64,000 nucleotides of DNA, from positions 496,001 through 560,000 of the forward strand of contig NZ_JABAIH010000002.1 of the NCBI RefSeq assembly GCF_012641395.1. Reading direction: 5' to 3'. Under the pieces are notes generated by a model. That model ran no database searches, was not told the DNA's origin, and was given only the letters and a program-made list of their open reading frames with translations. The translations under genes were made by a program, and so were the position numbers. Source of the DNA: Rhizobium sp. P32RR-XVIII. Lineage in GTDB: Bacteria; Pseudomonadota; Alphaproteobacteria; Rhizobiales; Rhizobiaceae. The stretch's first letter is position 1, and each line of letters opens with the position of its first letter. This document shows, piece by piece, positions 7,497-17,179 of this stretch.

Positions 7497-9869
7497 CTAC
7501 CGCCGCCCTCTGGGCGGCCTTGTCCCGGCCTTGTTGCGGGCCTGCCGGTTGTCGCGGCGGCCAGCCTTGTGGAAGGAGCGCACCGCCGTCGGCATCTTGC
7601 GTCCTTCGCTTACCATCTCGAAACGAAGCGCACCGGCAAGCGGGATCGCTTCAGCGAGCTTTACGGTCACGTCGTCCCCGAGACGGTACCCCAGTCCGGT
7701 CCTTTCACCCGACAGCGCCTGATGCGCCTCGTCATAGATGAAATAGTCCGTACCGAGCGTTGATATAGGTATGAAGCCATCGGCTCCATATTCAGGGAGA
7801 GCGACAAATAGTCCCGATTTCGTGACACCGGAAACGCGTCCTTCGAATTCTTCGCCGACGCGCGTGCTGAGGTGATGGGCGATCAGGCGATCGACCGTTT
7901 CACGCTCCGCCGCCATCGCGCGGCGCTCGAAGGTCGAGATTTCGGCGGCGATATCGTCAAGTGAGGCTTCTTCCTCCGGCGTGATGCCGCCTTCGCCAAG
8001 ACCGAGCGAGCCGACCAGCGCGCGATGGACGATCAGGTCCGCGTATCGGCGGATCGGCGATGTGAAGTGGGCATATTTCATGAGGTTCAGCCCGAAATGG
8101 CCGATGTTCTCCGGACTGTAGATCGCCTGGCTCTGCGACCTGAGCACCATTTCATTGACCATGGTCTGATGCGGTGTGTTTTCGGCCTTGGCGAGGATGC
8201 CGTTGAAGCTGTTCGCCCGCACGCTGCCGCCCTTGGTAAGCGAAATGCCAAGCGTTGCCAGAAATTCCCGCAGGATCTCCTGCTTGGCGAGGGTCGGCCC
8301 ATCGTGGATGCGATAGATCAGCATCTGACGCTTCTTCTCAAGCGTTTCGGCGGCACAGACGTTGGCCTGGATCATCATCTCTTCGATGAGTTTGTGGGCG
8401 TCGAGCCGCGGCGGCACGAAGACGCGGTCGACGGTGCCGTCCGGTTTCAACAGGATCTTCCGCTCGGGCATGTCGAGCTCGAGCGGCTGACGCCTGTCGC
8501 GGCCGCGCCTTATAATCTCATAGGCCTGCCAAAGGGGCCTCAGGATCGGTTCCAGCAGCGGCCCGGTCTTGTCATCCGGCTTGCCGTCGATTGCCGCCTG
8601 CGCCTGGCTGTAGGCGAGCTTCGCGGCACTCTTCATCATCACACGGTGAAACGTGTGCCCGATCTTTCGGCCTTCCTTCGAGAAGACCATGCGAACGGCA
8701 AGCGCCGGCCGGTCGACGCCTTCCTTCAACGAGCAGAGATCGTTGGAAATACGCTCCGGCAGCATCGGCACCACCCGGTCGGGGAAATAGACCGAGTTGC
8801 CGCGCTTCAGCGCTTCGCGGTCAAGTGCCGAATTGGGCCTCACATAGTAGGACACATCGGCGATTGCCACGGTGATGACCACGCCGCCGGGATTATCGGG
8901 CGAGGGATCCTGCTCGGCATAGACCGCGTCGTCGTGGTCCTTTGCATCGGCCGGGTCGATAGTGATCAGCGGCACATCGCGCCAGTCCTCGCGATGCGAC
9001 ATGGTCGCGGGCTTCGCAGCCTCGGCCTCGTCGATGACTGCCGGCGGGAACACATGCGGGATGCCGTGCGCGTGGATCGCGATCATCGAGATCGCCTTCT
9101 CGGAGCCGACGGAGCCGACGACCGACAGCACTTTTGCGCGCGGCAGGCCGAAGCGTCCCAGGCGGGCGATCTCGACTTCGACCAGGTCGCCGTCCTTGGC
9201 ACCGCCGGTATAATCCGGATCGATCACCATTTCCTCGCCGCGCTTCTCGATCGGCAGCAGCCGTCCCGCGCCGCCGGGCGCCGTGCGGAAGACGCCCATG
9301 CTCGCGCCGCGGCGCTTTTCGATGATCTTGATGATGCGCGCCGTATAGGCGGGGCCGCCTCGGTCCTTGGCCGGGAAGATCTTCGCTACGACGCGGTCGC
9401 CCATTCCGGCAACGGGCGCCTTGCCCTTGCCCTGGCGTCCTGCCGGTGACGACTGGCGGATGGCGACCGCTGGCGCAACACCCTGATCGTCCGGCCATTC
9501 CGCCGGCCGCCCGATCAGTTCGCCGTCCTTGTCGCGCGTGGTGATGTCGAGAACGGTAACAGGCGGAAGCGCGCCCGGCCGGATCAGCGACTTGCGCGTC
9601 TTCTGCAGCATGCCCTCCTGCTCGAGATCGCGCAGCAGATGCTTGAGTTCGACGCGGTTGTCGCCCTTCAGCCCGAAAGCCTTGGCGATTTCCCGCTTGG
9701 AGGCCTGTTGCGGATGATCGGCGATGAAACGCAGGATGACTTCGCGAGACGGCAATGCGCCATGCACGATGTTCAGCGGTTCGACGACCGCGCCATCTTG
9801 GTCTGCGCGGCCGATCTTGCCCGGGCGTCTGCCCATGGTGTTCGTTCTTTCGCGCGGGGCCTTGCTCAC
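7497..9869 (-). CDS. rnr: Ribonuclease R
   Basis: This 790-residue 3'-5' exoribonuclease of the RNB family degrades structured RNA. In order it shows an N-terminal winged-helix region (ILRFIADHPQQASKREIAKAFGLK split by a turn), cold-shock domains, the RNB catalytic core with DPADAKDHDDAVY (metal-binding Asp residues), a C-terminal S1 domain (EFEGRVSGVTKSGLFVAL), and a basic tail rich in Arg and Lys. The start codon is 2 bases after the topA stop, indicating translational coupling. Length is normal for rhizobial RNase R. Confidence 0.96.
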   Translation of the reverse strand: MSKAPRERTNTMGRRPGKIGRADQDGAVVEPLNIVHGALPSREVILRFIADHPQQASKREIAKAFGLKGDNRVELKHLLRDLEQEGMLQKTRKSLIRPGALPPVTVLDITTRDKDGELIGRPAEWPDDQGVAPAVAIRQSSPAGRQGKGKAPVAGMGDRVVAKIFPAKDRGGPAYTARIIKIIEKRRGASMGVFRTAPGGAGRLLPIEKRGEEMVIDPDYTGGAKDGDLVEVEIARLGRFGLPRAKVLSVVGSVGSEKAISMIAIHAHGIPHVFPPAVIDEAEAAKPATMSHREDWRDVPLITIDPADAKDHDDAVYAEQDPSPDNPGGVVITVAIADVSYYVRPNSALDREALKRGNSVYFPDRVVPMLPERISNDLCSLKEGVDRPALAVRMVFSKEGRKIGHTFHRVMMKSAAKLAYSQAQAAIDGKPDDKTGPLLEPILRPLWQAYEIIRRGRDRRQPLELDMPERKILLKPDGTVDRVFVPPRLDAHKLIEEMMIQANVCAAETLEKKRQMLIYRIHDGPTLAKQEILREFLATLGISLTKGGSVRANSFNGILAKAENTPHQTMVNEMVLRSQSQAIYSPENIGHFGLNLMKYAHFTSPIRRYADLIVHRALVGSLGLGEGGITPEEEASLDDIAAEISTFERRAMAAERETVDRLIAHHLSTRVGEEFEGRVSGVTKSGLFVALPEYGADGFIPISTLGTDYFIYDEAHQALSGERTGLGYRLGDDVTVKLAEAIPLAGALRFEMVSEGRKMPTAVRSFHKAGRRDNRQARNKAGTRPPRGRR

Positions 9870-9871
9870 AG

Positions 9872-12535
9872 TCAGCTCTTTTTCGTTTTCGCGGGCGCTT
9901 TCGCCTTCGCAGATGCCTTGGTCTTTGGCTTGGCGGCTGTCTTCGTCGCCTTGCCTTCGGCAGCCTCGGCCTTCGCCTTCGGCTTCGCTTTGCCCTTGGC
10001 CGCCGGCGCCTTGCTGGCCTTTGCGGCGATCAGCGCGAGCGCTTCCTCGACGGTGATCGCCTGCGGATCCTTGCCCTTCGGCAGGGTCGCATTCACCTTG
10101 CCCCAGCTCACATAGGGCCCGTACTTGCCATCGCGAACAGTGATCGCACCGCCATCGGGATGCTCGCCCAACTCCTTCAGCGCGGCCGGTGTTCCGCGGC
10201 CGCGTCCGCCCGGAGCCTTGTTCGCTTTCTCGGCAATCAGCGTCACGGCACGGTTGAGGCCGACCGAGAACACATCCTCGACGCTTTCCAGATTGGCGTA
10301 GCCGCCGTCATGGAGAAGGAACGGCCCGTAGCGGCCGATGCCGGACGAGATCATCTTGCCGGTTTCCGGATGTTTGCCGATATCGCGCGGTAGCGAAATC
10401 AGGGCCATCGCCTTCTCGTAATCGATATCCTCCGGCTTCCAGCCCTTCGGGAGCGAGGCGCGCTTGGCATCCTTGCCGTCGCCACGCTGGATGTAGGGGC
10501 CGAAGCGGCCGGAACGCAGCGTCAGTTCCTCGCCGGTCACCGGATCGGTGCCGAGATTCTTCGGTTCGTTCAGTGCCCCGTTTTCGGCTTCCCCACCGTT
10601 TTCGGAGGAAAGCTGGCGGGTATAGTTGCACTCCGGATAGTTCGAGCAGCCGACGAATGCGCCGTATTTGCCGAGCTTCAGCGATAGGTTGCCGGTACCG
10701 CAGACCTGGCAGATGCGCGGATCGCTGCCGTCCTCGCGCTTCGGGAAGACGAGCGGCGCCAGTGCCTCGTTCAGCGAGTCCAGCACGTTGGTGACGCGCA
10801 GTTCCTTGGTGTCCTCGATCTGCGAGAAGAAATCCTTCCAGAAATCGCGAAGCACCTGCTTCCAGTTCAGCTCGCCGGCGGAAATCCGGTCGAGCTTTTC
10901 CTCCAGGTCGGCCGTGAAATCATACTCGACATACTTGGTGAAGAAGCTCTCGAGAAACGCCGTGACCAGACGTCCCTTGGAGTGGGGAATCAGTTTGCGC
11001 TTGTCGATCGTCACATATTCGCGGTCGCGGAGCGTCGCGAGCGTGGCAGCATAGGTGGAAGGACGGCCGATGCCGAGCTCTTCCATCTTCTTGATCAGCG
11101 AGGCTTCCGAATAGCGCGGAGGCGGTTCGGTGAAGTGCTGCGTGGAATTGATCTTCTGCTTGGCGAGAGTTTCGCGGGCATTGATCTCCGGCAGGCGGCC
11201 ACCCTCGTCGCCGTCGTCGCTTTGCTCGCCGTCTTCCTTCTGGTCGGTGTAGGCCGCAATGAATCCGTCGAATCGGATAACGGAGCCGACGGCGCGCAGG
11301 CCGGCCTTCTGGCCATTGTTGTCCGCGGTGATTTCGGCCGTCGTGCGCTCGATTTCAGCCGACGCCATCTGGCTTGCGATGCCGCGCTTCCAGATCAGGT
11401 CGTAAAGCTTGATCTGGTCGGCGTCGAGGAATTTGTACACGCGGTCAGGCGAGCGATAAAAGTCCGTCGGCCGGATGGCTTCGTGGGCTTCCTGAGCATT
11501 CTTGGCCTTGGTCGAATAGAATCGGGCTTTCTCGGGCATATAGCGCTCGCCGAACTGATCGACGATGGCGCGGCGCGCCGCATCGATCGCTTCCGGCGCC
11601 ATCTGTACGCCGTCGGTACGCATATAGGTGATGAGACCGACCGTCTCGCCGCCGATATCGACACCCTCGTAGAGCTTCTGCGCAACCTGCATGGTGCGGG
11701 AGGCCGAGAAGCCGAGCTTCGAGGAGGCCGCCTGCTGCAGCGTCGAAGTCGTGAACGGCGGTCCCGGGTTGCGCTTGACGGGCTTTGCCTCGACGCTGTC
11801 GACGACATAGGCGGCTCCCTCGAGCAGCGCCTTCAGCTTGCCGGCCTCCTCGCCGTTGCCGATCGCGCGTGCCTGCAACCGCTTGCCATTGGCTGCAACC
11901 AGTTTGGCTTCGAATTCGTCGCCGCGCGGCGTCTTCAGCAGTGCCGAGATATTCCAGTACTCTTCGGAGATGAAGCGCTCGATCTCTGATTCGCGGTCGC
12001 AGACGAGACGCAACGCAACCGACTGCACGCGCCCGGCCGAACGGGCGCCCGGCAGCTTGCGCCAGAGAACCGGCGAAAGATTGAAGCCGACGAGATAATC
12101 AAGGGCACGCCGCGCCAGATAGGCATCGACCAGCGGCACGTCGATGTCGCGTGGCTCCGCCATGGCGTCGAGCACGGCCTTCTTGGTAATGGCATTGAAG
12201 ACGACGCGCTTGACCGGCTTGCCGTTCAGCACACGCTTCTTGTTCAGCACGTCCAGCACATGCCAGGAGATCGCTTCACCCTCGCGATCCGGGTCGGTTG
12301 CAAGGATCAGTCCGTCTGAGGACTTCACCGCGTCCGCAATATCCTTCATGCGCTTGGCCGAGGCGCTGTCGACCTCCCAAAGCATTTCGAAGTCCTGGTC
12401 AGGAAGAACCGAGCCGTCCTTGGCAGGCAGATCGCGCACATGTCCGAAGGAGGCGAGCACCTTGTATCCGGACCCCAGATACTTGTTGATCGTCTTAGCC
12501 TTGGCAGGCGATTCCACCACTACAACATTCATCAT
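9872..12535 (-). CDS. topA: DNA topoisomerase I
   Basis: This 887-residue type IA topoisomerase relaxes negative supercoils. The N-terminal TOPRIM domain begins VVVESPAKAKTINKYLG and contains ATDPDREGEAISWH. The catalytic Tyr is in GLITYMRTDG near residue 304. One classical four-Cys zinc motif (CQVCGTG...CSNYPEC) and further topo-C repeats (GKYGPYVSWG type) follow. The tail (about 50 residues) is almost only Lys, Ala, Pro and Thr, as in many alphaproteobacterial enzymes, and probably aids DNA binding. A second ATG directly follows the first. Confidence 0.97.
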   Translation of the reverse strand: MMNVVVVESPAKAKTINKYLGSGYKVLASFGHVRDLPAKDGSVLPDQDFEMLWEVDSASAKRMKDIADAVKSSDGLILATDPDREGEAISWHVLDVLNKKRVLNGKPVKRVVFNAITKKAVLDAMAEPRDIDVPLVDAYLARRALDYLVGFNLSPVLWRKLPGARSAGRVQSVALRLVCDRESEIERFISEEYWNISALLKTPRGDEFEAKLVAANGKRLQARAIGNGEEAGKLKALLEGAAYVVDSVEAKPVKRNPGPPFTTSTLQQAASSKLGFSASRTMQVAQKLYEGVDIGGETVGLITYMRTDGVQMAPEAIDAARRAIVDQFGERYMPEKARFYSTKAKNAQEAHEAIRPTDFYRSPDRVYKFLDADQIKLYDLIWKRGIASQMASAEIERTTAEITADNNGQKAGLRAVGSVIRFDGFIAAYTDQKEDGEQSDDGDEGGRLPEINARETLAKQKINSTQHFTEPPPRYSEASLIKKMEELGIGRPSTYAATLATLRDREYVTIDKRKLIPHSKGRLVTAFLESFFTKYVEYDFTADLEEKLDRISAGELNWKQVLRDFWKDFFSQIEDTKELRVTNVLDSLNEALAPLVFPKREDGSDPRICQVCGTGNLSLKLGKYGAFVGCSNYPECNYTRQLSSENGGEAENGALNEPKNLGTDPVTGEELTLRSGRFGPYIQRGDGKDAKRASLPKGWKPEDIDYEKAMALISLPRDIGKHPETGKMISSGIGRYGPFLLHDGGYANLESVEDVFSVGLNRAVTLIAEKANKAPGGRGRGTPAALKELGEHPDGGAITVRDGKYGPYVSWGKVNATLPKGKDPQAITVEEALALIAAKASKAPAAKGKAKPKAKAEAAEGKATKTAAKPKTKASAKAKAPAKTKKS

Positions 12536-12788
12536 GATTCTCTAAAAAAAGTGCCGCATCCGGCGAGGAGAGCGCCGTAATACTTGCCGCTTGAGGAATA
12601 CCGGTTCTCCGACATGGACAGGGAAATCGTTCCGGTCAAGGGGTATGCAGAATTTTGCTTGCCACAATGGTTTGCAACCAAAGAGTGATTATTTGAAGAT
12701 TGCAATTTATGATAATGGGATTATCGTCCTTCAAGTGTGGTCAAGGCTCCTATCAATGTGGCCGTCCGTAATTGTTGAGAGACCCTTC

Positions 12789-12965
12789 ATGGCGCCAAAG
12801 GTTGAAACAAAGAATAGCAAATCGGCCTCGCGGGAAAACATTGCATTTATCCGCCAGATGCTCGGGGAGTTGCATCAAGTCGCCGAAAAGGAAAAGGCGG
12901 ACATGCTCTGCTACCTTATCGAGATGGCCTATGTGGAGGCCGGCGAGCTTCACAGCCGCATGTAG
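12789..12965 (+). CDS. Small conserved-looking hypothetical protein
   Basis: This is a 58-residue soluble protein, charged and helical, with ENIAFIRQMLGELHQVAEKE followed by LCYLIEMAYVEAGEL. It has no signal, membrane segment or known motif. The ATG at 12789 is chosen because the frame upstream loses protein-like composition, although the reading frame itself is open from 12591. It lies between topA and dprA on the opposite strand, ending 5 bases before the dprA stop. Function unknown; I believe it is expressed because the amphipathic pattern is clean. Confidence 0.7.
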   Translation: MAPKVETKNSKSASRENIAFIRQMLGELHQVAEKEKADMLCYLIEMAYVEAGELHSRM

Positions 12966-12970
12966 TAAAC

Positions 12971-14116
12971 TCAATCCCCCATCGCAAGGGAGACGAGACC
13001 GGCCGGATGCCGGTGCAGCCTCCCGGCGATATCCAGTTCCAGCAGCACCAGGTAGACAGCAGACGCCGCGAGCCCGGTATGCCGGATAACGTCGTCGATC
13101 TCGACCGGCGAAGGCCCGAGCGCCTCGACGATGCGCGTGCGCTCGGAATCGTCGGGCGGCAGCATATCGGCCTCGCCGACGTCCGGCTCCCTGACCGCGG
13201 GTGCCGAAAAGAGATCGCGCTGCGAGAGCGGTGCCAGCGCCTCGACCACGTCTTCAGGCGACGTTACGATCATCGCGCCGTCCTTAAGCAGCCCGTTCGT
13301 GCCGTGGCAGCGCGGATCGAGCGGCGAGCCCGGAACCGCAAAGACCAGCCGCCCGAACTCGCCAGCAAGCCGCGCGGTGATCAATGAGCCGGAACGCGTC
13401 GCCGCCTCGACGACCGCCACTCCCAGCGAAACCCCGGCGATCAACCGGTTGCGCCTTGGAAAGTCCCGCGCGCGCGGCTCCCAGCCAAAAGGCATTTCGC
13501 TGATGGCGAGCCCGTTGCCGTTCCATATCTCGTCGAGGAGCCCGGTATTTTCCGGAGGGTAGGGCTGGTCGAGCCCGCCGGCCAAGGCGGCTATGGTGCC
13601 GGTCTCGAGGCTTGCGCGGTGCGCGGCCGTATCGATCCCGCGGGCGAGGCCCGAAACGACGGTATAGCCGGCGCGCCCGCAATCACGGGCAATCATGGCG
13701 GCGAACTTCGCACCGCTGACCGAGGCGTTTCGGGAGCCGACGATGCCGACAGCCGGGCGGCTTACGGCCGAAAGATGCCCCTTGACGGCAAGCAGGGGCG
13801 GCGCGCCTTCGATCTGCCCCAACGCCTGCGGATAGTCCGGCTCGCCAATGGCGATGAAGCGGGCGCCGAATCTGTATGCCAGTTCCAGTTCCCGATGCGC
13901 CTCCGCCTCGGTTGCAATACGGACCGAGCGTGTCGCGCCCCCACGCGATGAAAGCTCCGGCAGCATCGAAAGTGCGGCTTCCGCCGAGCCAAAATGATCG
14001 ATGAGTTGCCGAAAAGTGGCAGGCCCGACATTGTCGGAGCGGATGAGACGCAGCCAGGCGATCTTCTGTCTTTCCGTCAGCGCAATTCCCTTTGGCCTTG
14101 CGCTGCTTGCGTCCAT
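12971..14116 (-). CDS. dprA: DNA-processing protein DprA
   Basis: This 381-residue protein binds single-stranded DNA and loads RecA during natural transformation; in non-competent bacteria its role is unclear. After an N-terminal helical region ([22 protein letters not shown]) comes the Rossmann-like DprA core with [31 protein letters not shown] and [12 protein letters not shown]-terminal winged-helix segment ends the protein ([21 protein letters not shown]). The start is 1 base after the plsY stop, so the two are probably coupled. Confidence 0.95.
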   Translation of the reverse strand: MDASSARPKGIALTERQKIAWLRLIRSDNVGPATFRQLIDHFGSAEAALSMLPELSSRGGATRSVRIATEAEAHRELELAYRFGARFIAIGEPDYPQALGQIEGAPPLLAVKGHLSAVSRPAVGIVGSRNASVSGAKFAAMIARDCGRAGYTVVSGLARGIDTAAHRASLETGTIAALAGGLDQPYPPENTGLLDEIWNGNGLAISEMPFGWEPRARDFPRRNRLIAGVSLGVAVVEAATRSGSLITARLAGEFGRLVFAVPGSPLDPRCHGTNGLLKDGAMIVTSPEDVVEALAPLSQRDLFSAPAVREPDVGEADMLPPDDSERTRIVEALGPSPVEIDDVIRHTGLAASAVYLVLLELDIAGRLHRHPAGLVSLAMGD

Positions 14117-14117
14117 C

Positions 14118-14738
14118 CTATCCCTTCGCCCCGATCTTGCTTTCCGTCCCGCTCAACAGGCGGGAGATGTTGGCCTTGTGCTTGTAGTAGGAGATGACCG
14201 TCATGATCGCCATGACGGCTGCAACCTTCTCGGCGCCCAGTATCCACAATGCAACCGGAATGACAAGCATCGCGGTGAGGGCCGCTAGCGACGAGTAGCG
14301 GAAGATGAAGGCAACGGCGAGCCAGACGGCCGCGAAGACGAGCACGAAGAGCGGGGCGATGCCGAGCAGCGTGCCGATATAGGTGGCGACGCCCTTGCCG
14401 CCCTTGAAGCCGAGCCACACCGGGAAGAGGTGGCCAAGGAAGGCAAATAGGCCGGCAATGGCGCCTGCCTCAGGACCGGCAATATACCTCATGATCCAGG
14501 CCGCTGCTGTGGCCTTCAGCGCATCGAGCAGAAGCGTTGCCGCCGCAAGCTTCTTGTTGCCGGTGCGAAGCACATTGGTTGCGCCGATGTTGCCTGAGCC
14601 GATGCTTCTTACGTCACCAAGCCCGGCTGCCCGCGTCAAGATGAGGCCGAAGGGGATCGAGCCCAGCAGGTAGCCGATGACGGCAGCCGCGAGCGCCAGC
14701 GGCAGCGTGATCTGCCAAGTCGAAAGATCGGAAATCAT
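14118..14738 (-). CDS. plsY: Acyl-phosphate glycerol-3-phosphate acyltransferase
   Basis: This 206-residue inner-membrane enzyme transfers an acyl group from acyl phosphate to glycerol 3-phosphate, the first step of phospholipid synthesis. It has about five membrane helices. The three family motifs are visible: the N-terminal loop ([11 protein letters not shown]), [11 protein letters not shown] in the next loop, and [11 protein letters not shown] for substrate binding. It sits between pyrC' and dprA on the minus strand with tight spacing to dprA. Confidence 0.96.
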   Translation of the reverse strand: MISDLSTWQITLPLALAAAVIGYLLGSIPFGLILTRAAGLGDVRSIGSGNIGATNVLRTGNKKLAAATLLLDALKATAAAWIMRYIAGPEAGAIAGLFAFLGHLFPVWLGFKGGKGVATYIGTLLGIAPLFVLVFAAVWLAVAFIFRYSSLAALTAMLVIPVALWILGAEKVAAVMAIMTVISYYKHKANISRLLSGTESKIGAKG

Positions 14739-14759
14739 TGTCCCCTCCGGACCCTGTTC

Positions 14760-16049
14760 TTAAAGAGAGTGCACACATTGTCCCGCGACATAGGTCGCGA
14801 CAGCCCGTCCACTGAAGCGTGCATCCTCGAAAGGCGTGTTCTTCGAGCGAGAGAGAAGCATGTCTTTCGAAACAAGCCAAGGGTCGTCGAGGTCGATGAG
14901 CGTGATATCGGCCTTTGCGCCCGGCTTCAAAGTTCCGGCATCGAGGCCGAAGATCTGAGCAGGCCGCGTCGACATCGCATCGATCAGCCGCATCAGGCTC
15001 ACCTGGCCGCTATGGTGCAGCCTGAGCGCCGCCGCAAGCATGGTCTCCAGGCCGACGGCGCCGTCGGCCGCCTCGCCGAAGGGCAGGCGTTTGGTGTCGA
15101 CATCCTGCGGGTCATGCGAGGAAACGATGATGTCGATCGCGCCGGTCGCCAGTGCATCCACCATTGCGACTCGATCGTCCTCGGAGCGCAGCGGCGGATA
15201 GAGCTTGAAGAAGGTCCGGTATTCGCCGATGTCGTTTTCGTTGAGTGCCAGGTTGTTTATCGAGATGCCACAGGTGACTTTCGCGCCGCGGCTCTTTGCG
15301 AGCTGGATCGCTTCGACCGATTCCGGCACTGAAATCATCGCCGCATGATAGGTGCCGCGCGTCAGCTGGGCGATGCGCAGGTCACGTTCCAGCGGGATGA
15401 GCTCTGCTTCCTTCGGGATGCCGCCGAGGCCGAGCCAGCTCGCGAACAGGCCCTCGTTCATGACGCCGGTTGCGCCAAGATACTTGTCGCGGGTTTCGCA
15501 GGAGATGACGGCGCCGAATTCGCGCGCATAGGTCATGACCCTGCGCAGCACCTGCGTGTCGTGGACGCTGGAGCGGCCATCCGTGAAGGCAACCGCTCCG
15601 GCCTCCATCAATAACCCGATCTCGGTCATTTCCTCGCCGGCAAGGTGTTTGGTGATCGCCGCTGCCGGGTAGACGTTGACGAGTGCCTTGTCCTTTGCCG
15701 TCTTCTTGACGAATTCGACCAGGGCGATGTCGTCGATGACCGGATCGGTATCGGGCATCATGATGATGGAGGTCACACCGCCCGCCGCGGCTGCCCGGCT
15801 TGCGGAGGCGATCGTTTCGCGATGTTCGGCACCCGGCTCGCCGATATGGACGCGCGCATCGACCAGGCCGGGCGTTGCGATCAGACCGCTGCAGTCGCGC
15901 ACCGTGGCACCTTCCGGCGCACCCTGGTTTTGCGCATCGCTTCCGGCTGCGGCAATCACCCCGTCCTTGACGACGATGCTGCCGACTTCATCGAGGTTGC
16001 GCGAAGGATCGATGATGCGGACATTTTTAAGAACGATCGAGTTGCTCAT
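14760..16049 (-). CDS. Dihydroorotase-like protein, probably non-catalytic ATCase partner
   Basis: This 429-residue amidohydrolase-fold protein is usually annotated pyrC beside pyrB. The metal and catalytic residues of active dihydroorotase are mostly gone. The HxH motif reads [11 protein letters not shown] (first His replaced by Arg), the HxED-type His position reads SCET, the second His of the HxxHxS segment is Met (YHAAMIS), and the TDHAPH motif reads SSHDPQ. This matches the idea of a pseudo-dihydroorotase (PyrC'/PyrX) that supports the aspartate transcarbamoylase assembly, as known in Pseudomonas. Its ATG overlaps the pyrB stop by 4 bases, so the two proteins are made together. A working PyrC should be encoded elsewhere. 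Confidence 0.88.
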   Translation of the reverse strand: MSNSIVLKNVRIIDPSRNLDEVGSIVVKDGVIAAAGSDAQNQGAPEGATVRDCSGLIATPGLVDARVHIGEPGAEHRETIASASRAAAAGGVTSIIMMPDTDPVIDDIALVEFVKKTAKDKALVNVYPAAAITKHLAGEEMTEIGLLMEAGAVAFTDGRSSVHDTQVLRRVMTYAREFGAVISCETRDKYLGATGVMNEGLFASWLGLGGIPKEAELIPLERDLRIAQLTRGTYHAAMISVPESVEAIQLAKSRGAKVTCGISINNLALNENDIGEYRTFFKLYPPLRSEDDRVAMVDALATGAIDIIVSSHDPQDVDTKRLPFGEAADGAVGLETMLAAALRLHHSGQVSLMRLIDAMSTRPAQIFGLDAGTLKPGAKADITLIDLDDPWLVSKDMLLSRSKNTPFEDARFSGRAVATYVAGQCVHSL

Positions 16050-17002
16050 GCGCCAAGTCCTTCAGTGCGGGGCCCCTGGTTCTGAGAGACAAGCAAAGCC
16101 TCCATCACCGCCATGCGCACCGCGACCCCCATTTCCACCTGCTCGGCAATCACGCTCTGAGGACCGTCGGCCACTTCGGAGGATATCTCCACGCCGCGGT
16201 TCATCGGCCCCGGATGCATCACCAGCGCGTCGTCCTTCGCCGCCTTCAGCGTTTCGGCGTCGAGGCCGTAGAAGTGATAATATTCGCGCACGGACGGCAC
16301 GAAGGCGCCGGACATCCGCTCACGTTGCAAGCGCAGCATCATCACCACGTCGGCATCCTTCAGCCCTTCCTTCATCGAATGGAAGACCTCGACGCCCATG
16401 TCGGCAATGCCGGCCGGAAGCAGCGTTGCCGGTGCGACGACACGGACGCGCGCGCCCATGGCATTCAGAAGCAGGATGTTCGAGCGGGCGACGCGCGAAT
16501 GCAGCACGTCGCCGCAGATCGCGACGATGATGCGCGACAGCTTGCCCTTGGCGCGGCGGATCGTCAGTGCATCGAGCAGCGCCTGTGTCGGGTGTTCGTG
16601 CTGACCGTCGCCGGCGTTGACCACCGAGCAGGAAACCTTCTGTGCCAGCAGCGCCGCGGCACCCGCGCTCGAATGGCGGATGACCAGCACATCGGGCCGC
16701 ATGGCATTCAGCGTCATCGCCGTATCGATCAGCGTCTCGCCCTTCTTCACCGAGGAATTGCCGACCGACATGTTCATGACGTCGGCGCCGAGGCGCTTTC
16801 CGGCGAGTTCGAAGGAGGCTTGCGTGCGTGTCGAGGCTTCGAAGAAGAGATTGATCTGCGTCAGGCCGCGAAGAGTCGACGTCTTCTTCTCTCGCTGGCG
16901 GCTGATCTTGACGGCCTCGTCCGCCTTGTCGAGAAGATAGGTGATATCCTGCTCGGTAAGGCCTTTTATGCCGATGAGGTGGCGGTGGGGAAAGAAGACC
17001 AT
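16046..17002 (-). CDS. pyrB: Aspartate carbamoyltransferase catalytic subunit
   Basis: This 318-residue enzyme condenses carbamoyl phosphate with aspartate, the committed step of pyrimidine synthesis. The carbamoyl phosphate motif ([13 protein letters not shown]), the [11 protein letters not shown] segment and the C-terminal [12 protein letters not shown] segment are intact. The frame is open upstream to 17083, but the ATG at 17002 gives the normal N-terminus ([13 protein letters not shown]). It is first in the pyrB-pyrC' pair, joined by an ATGA overlap. No pyrI regulatory gene is present. Confidence 0.96.
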   Translation of the reverse strand: MVFFPHRHLIGIKGLTEQDITYLLDKADEAVKISRQREKKTSTLRGLTQINLFFEASTRTQASFELAGKRLGADVMNMSVGNSSVKKGETLIDTAMTLNAMRPDVLVIRHSSAGAAALLAQKVSCSVVNAGDGQHEHPTQALLDALTIRRAKGKLSRIIVAICGDVLHSRVARSNILLLNAMGARVRVVAPATLLPAGIADMGVEVFHSMKEGLKDADVVMMLRLQRERMSGAFVPSVREYYHFYGLDAETLKAAKDDALVMHPGPMNRGVEISSEVADGPQSVIAEQVEMGVAVRMAVMEALLVSQNQGPRTEGLGA

Positions 17003-17179
17003 GAACCTGCCTCTTGCTGTGTCAGGCGCTCTATAATGAGTGGAAAGGTGGGGGGCAAGCATGTGCTGTGGGCGAAGGCTCATGTTCTAATGGAATTTCG
17101 CGGCAAATCCGTTAGAGCAGGAGGCGGAAAGCGTAACTTCCGGTTTCCTTTTGCCTGCCTCTTGCACTAGAAGCGATTC

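Noticed and set aside
8025..9449. 474-codon open frame on the plus strand
   Set aside because: It is antisense to rnr, which has complete RNB and S1 motifs; no protein family resemblance.
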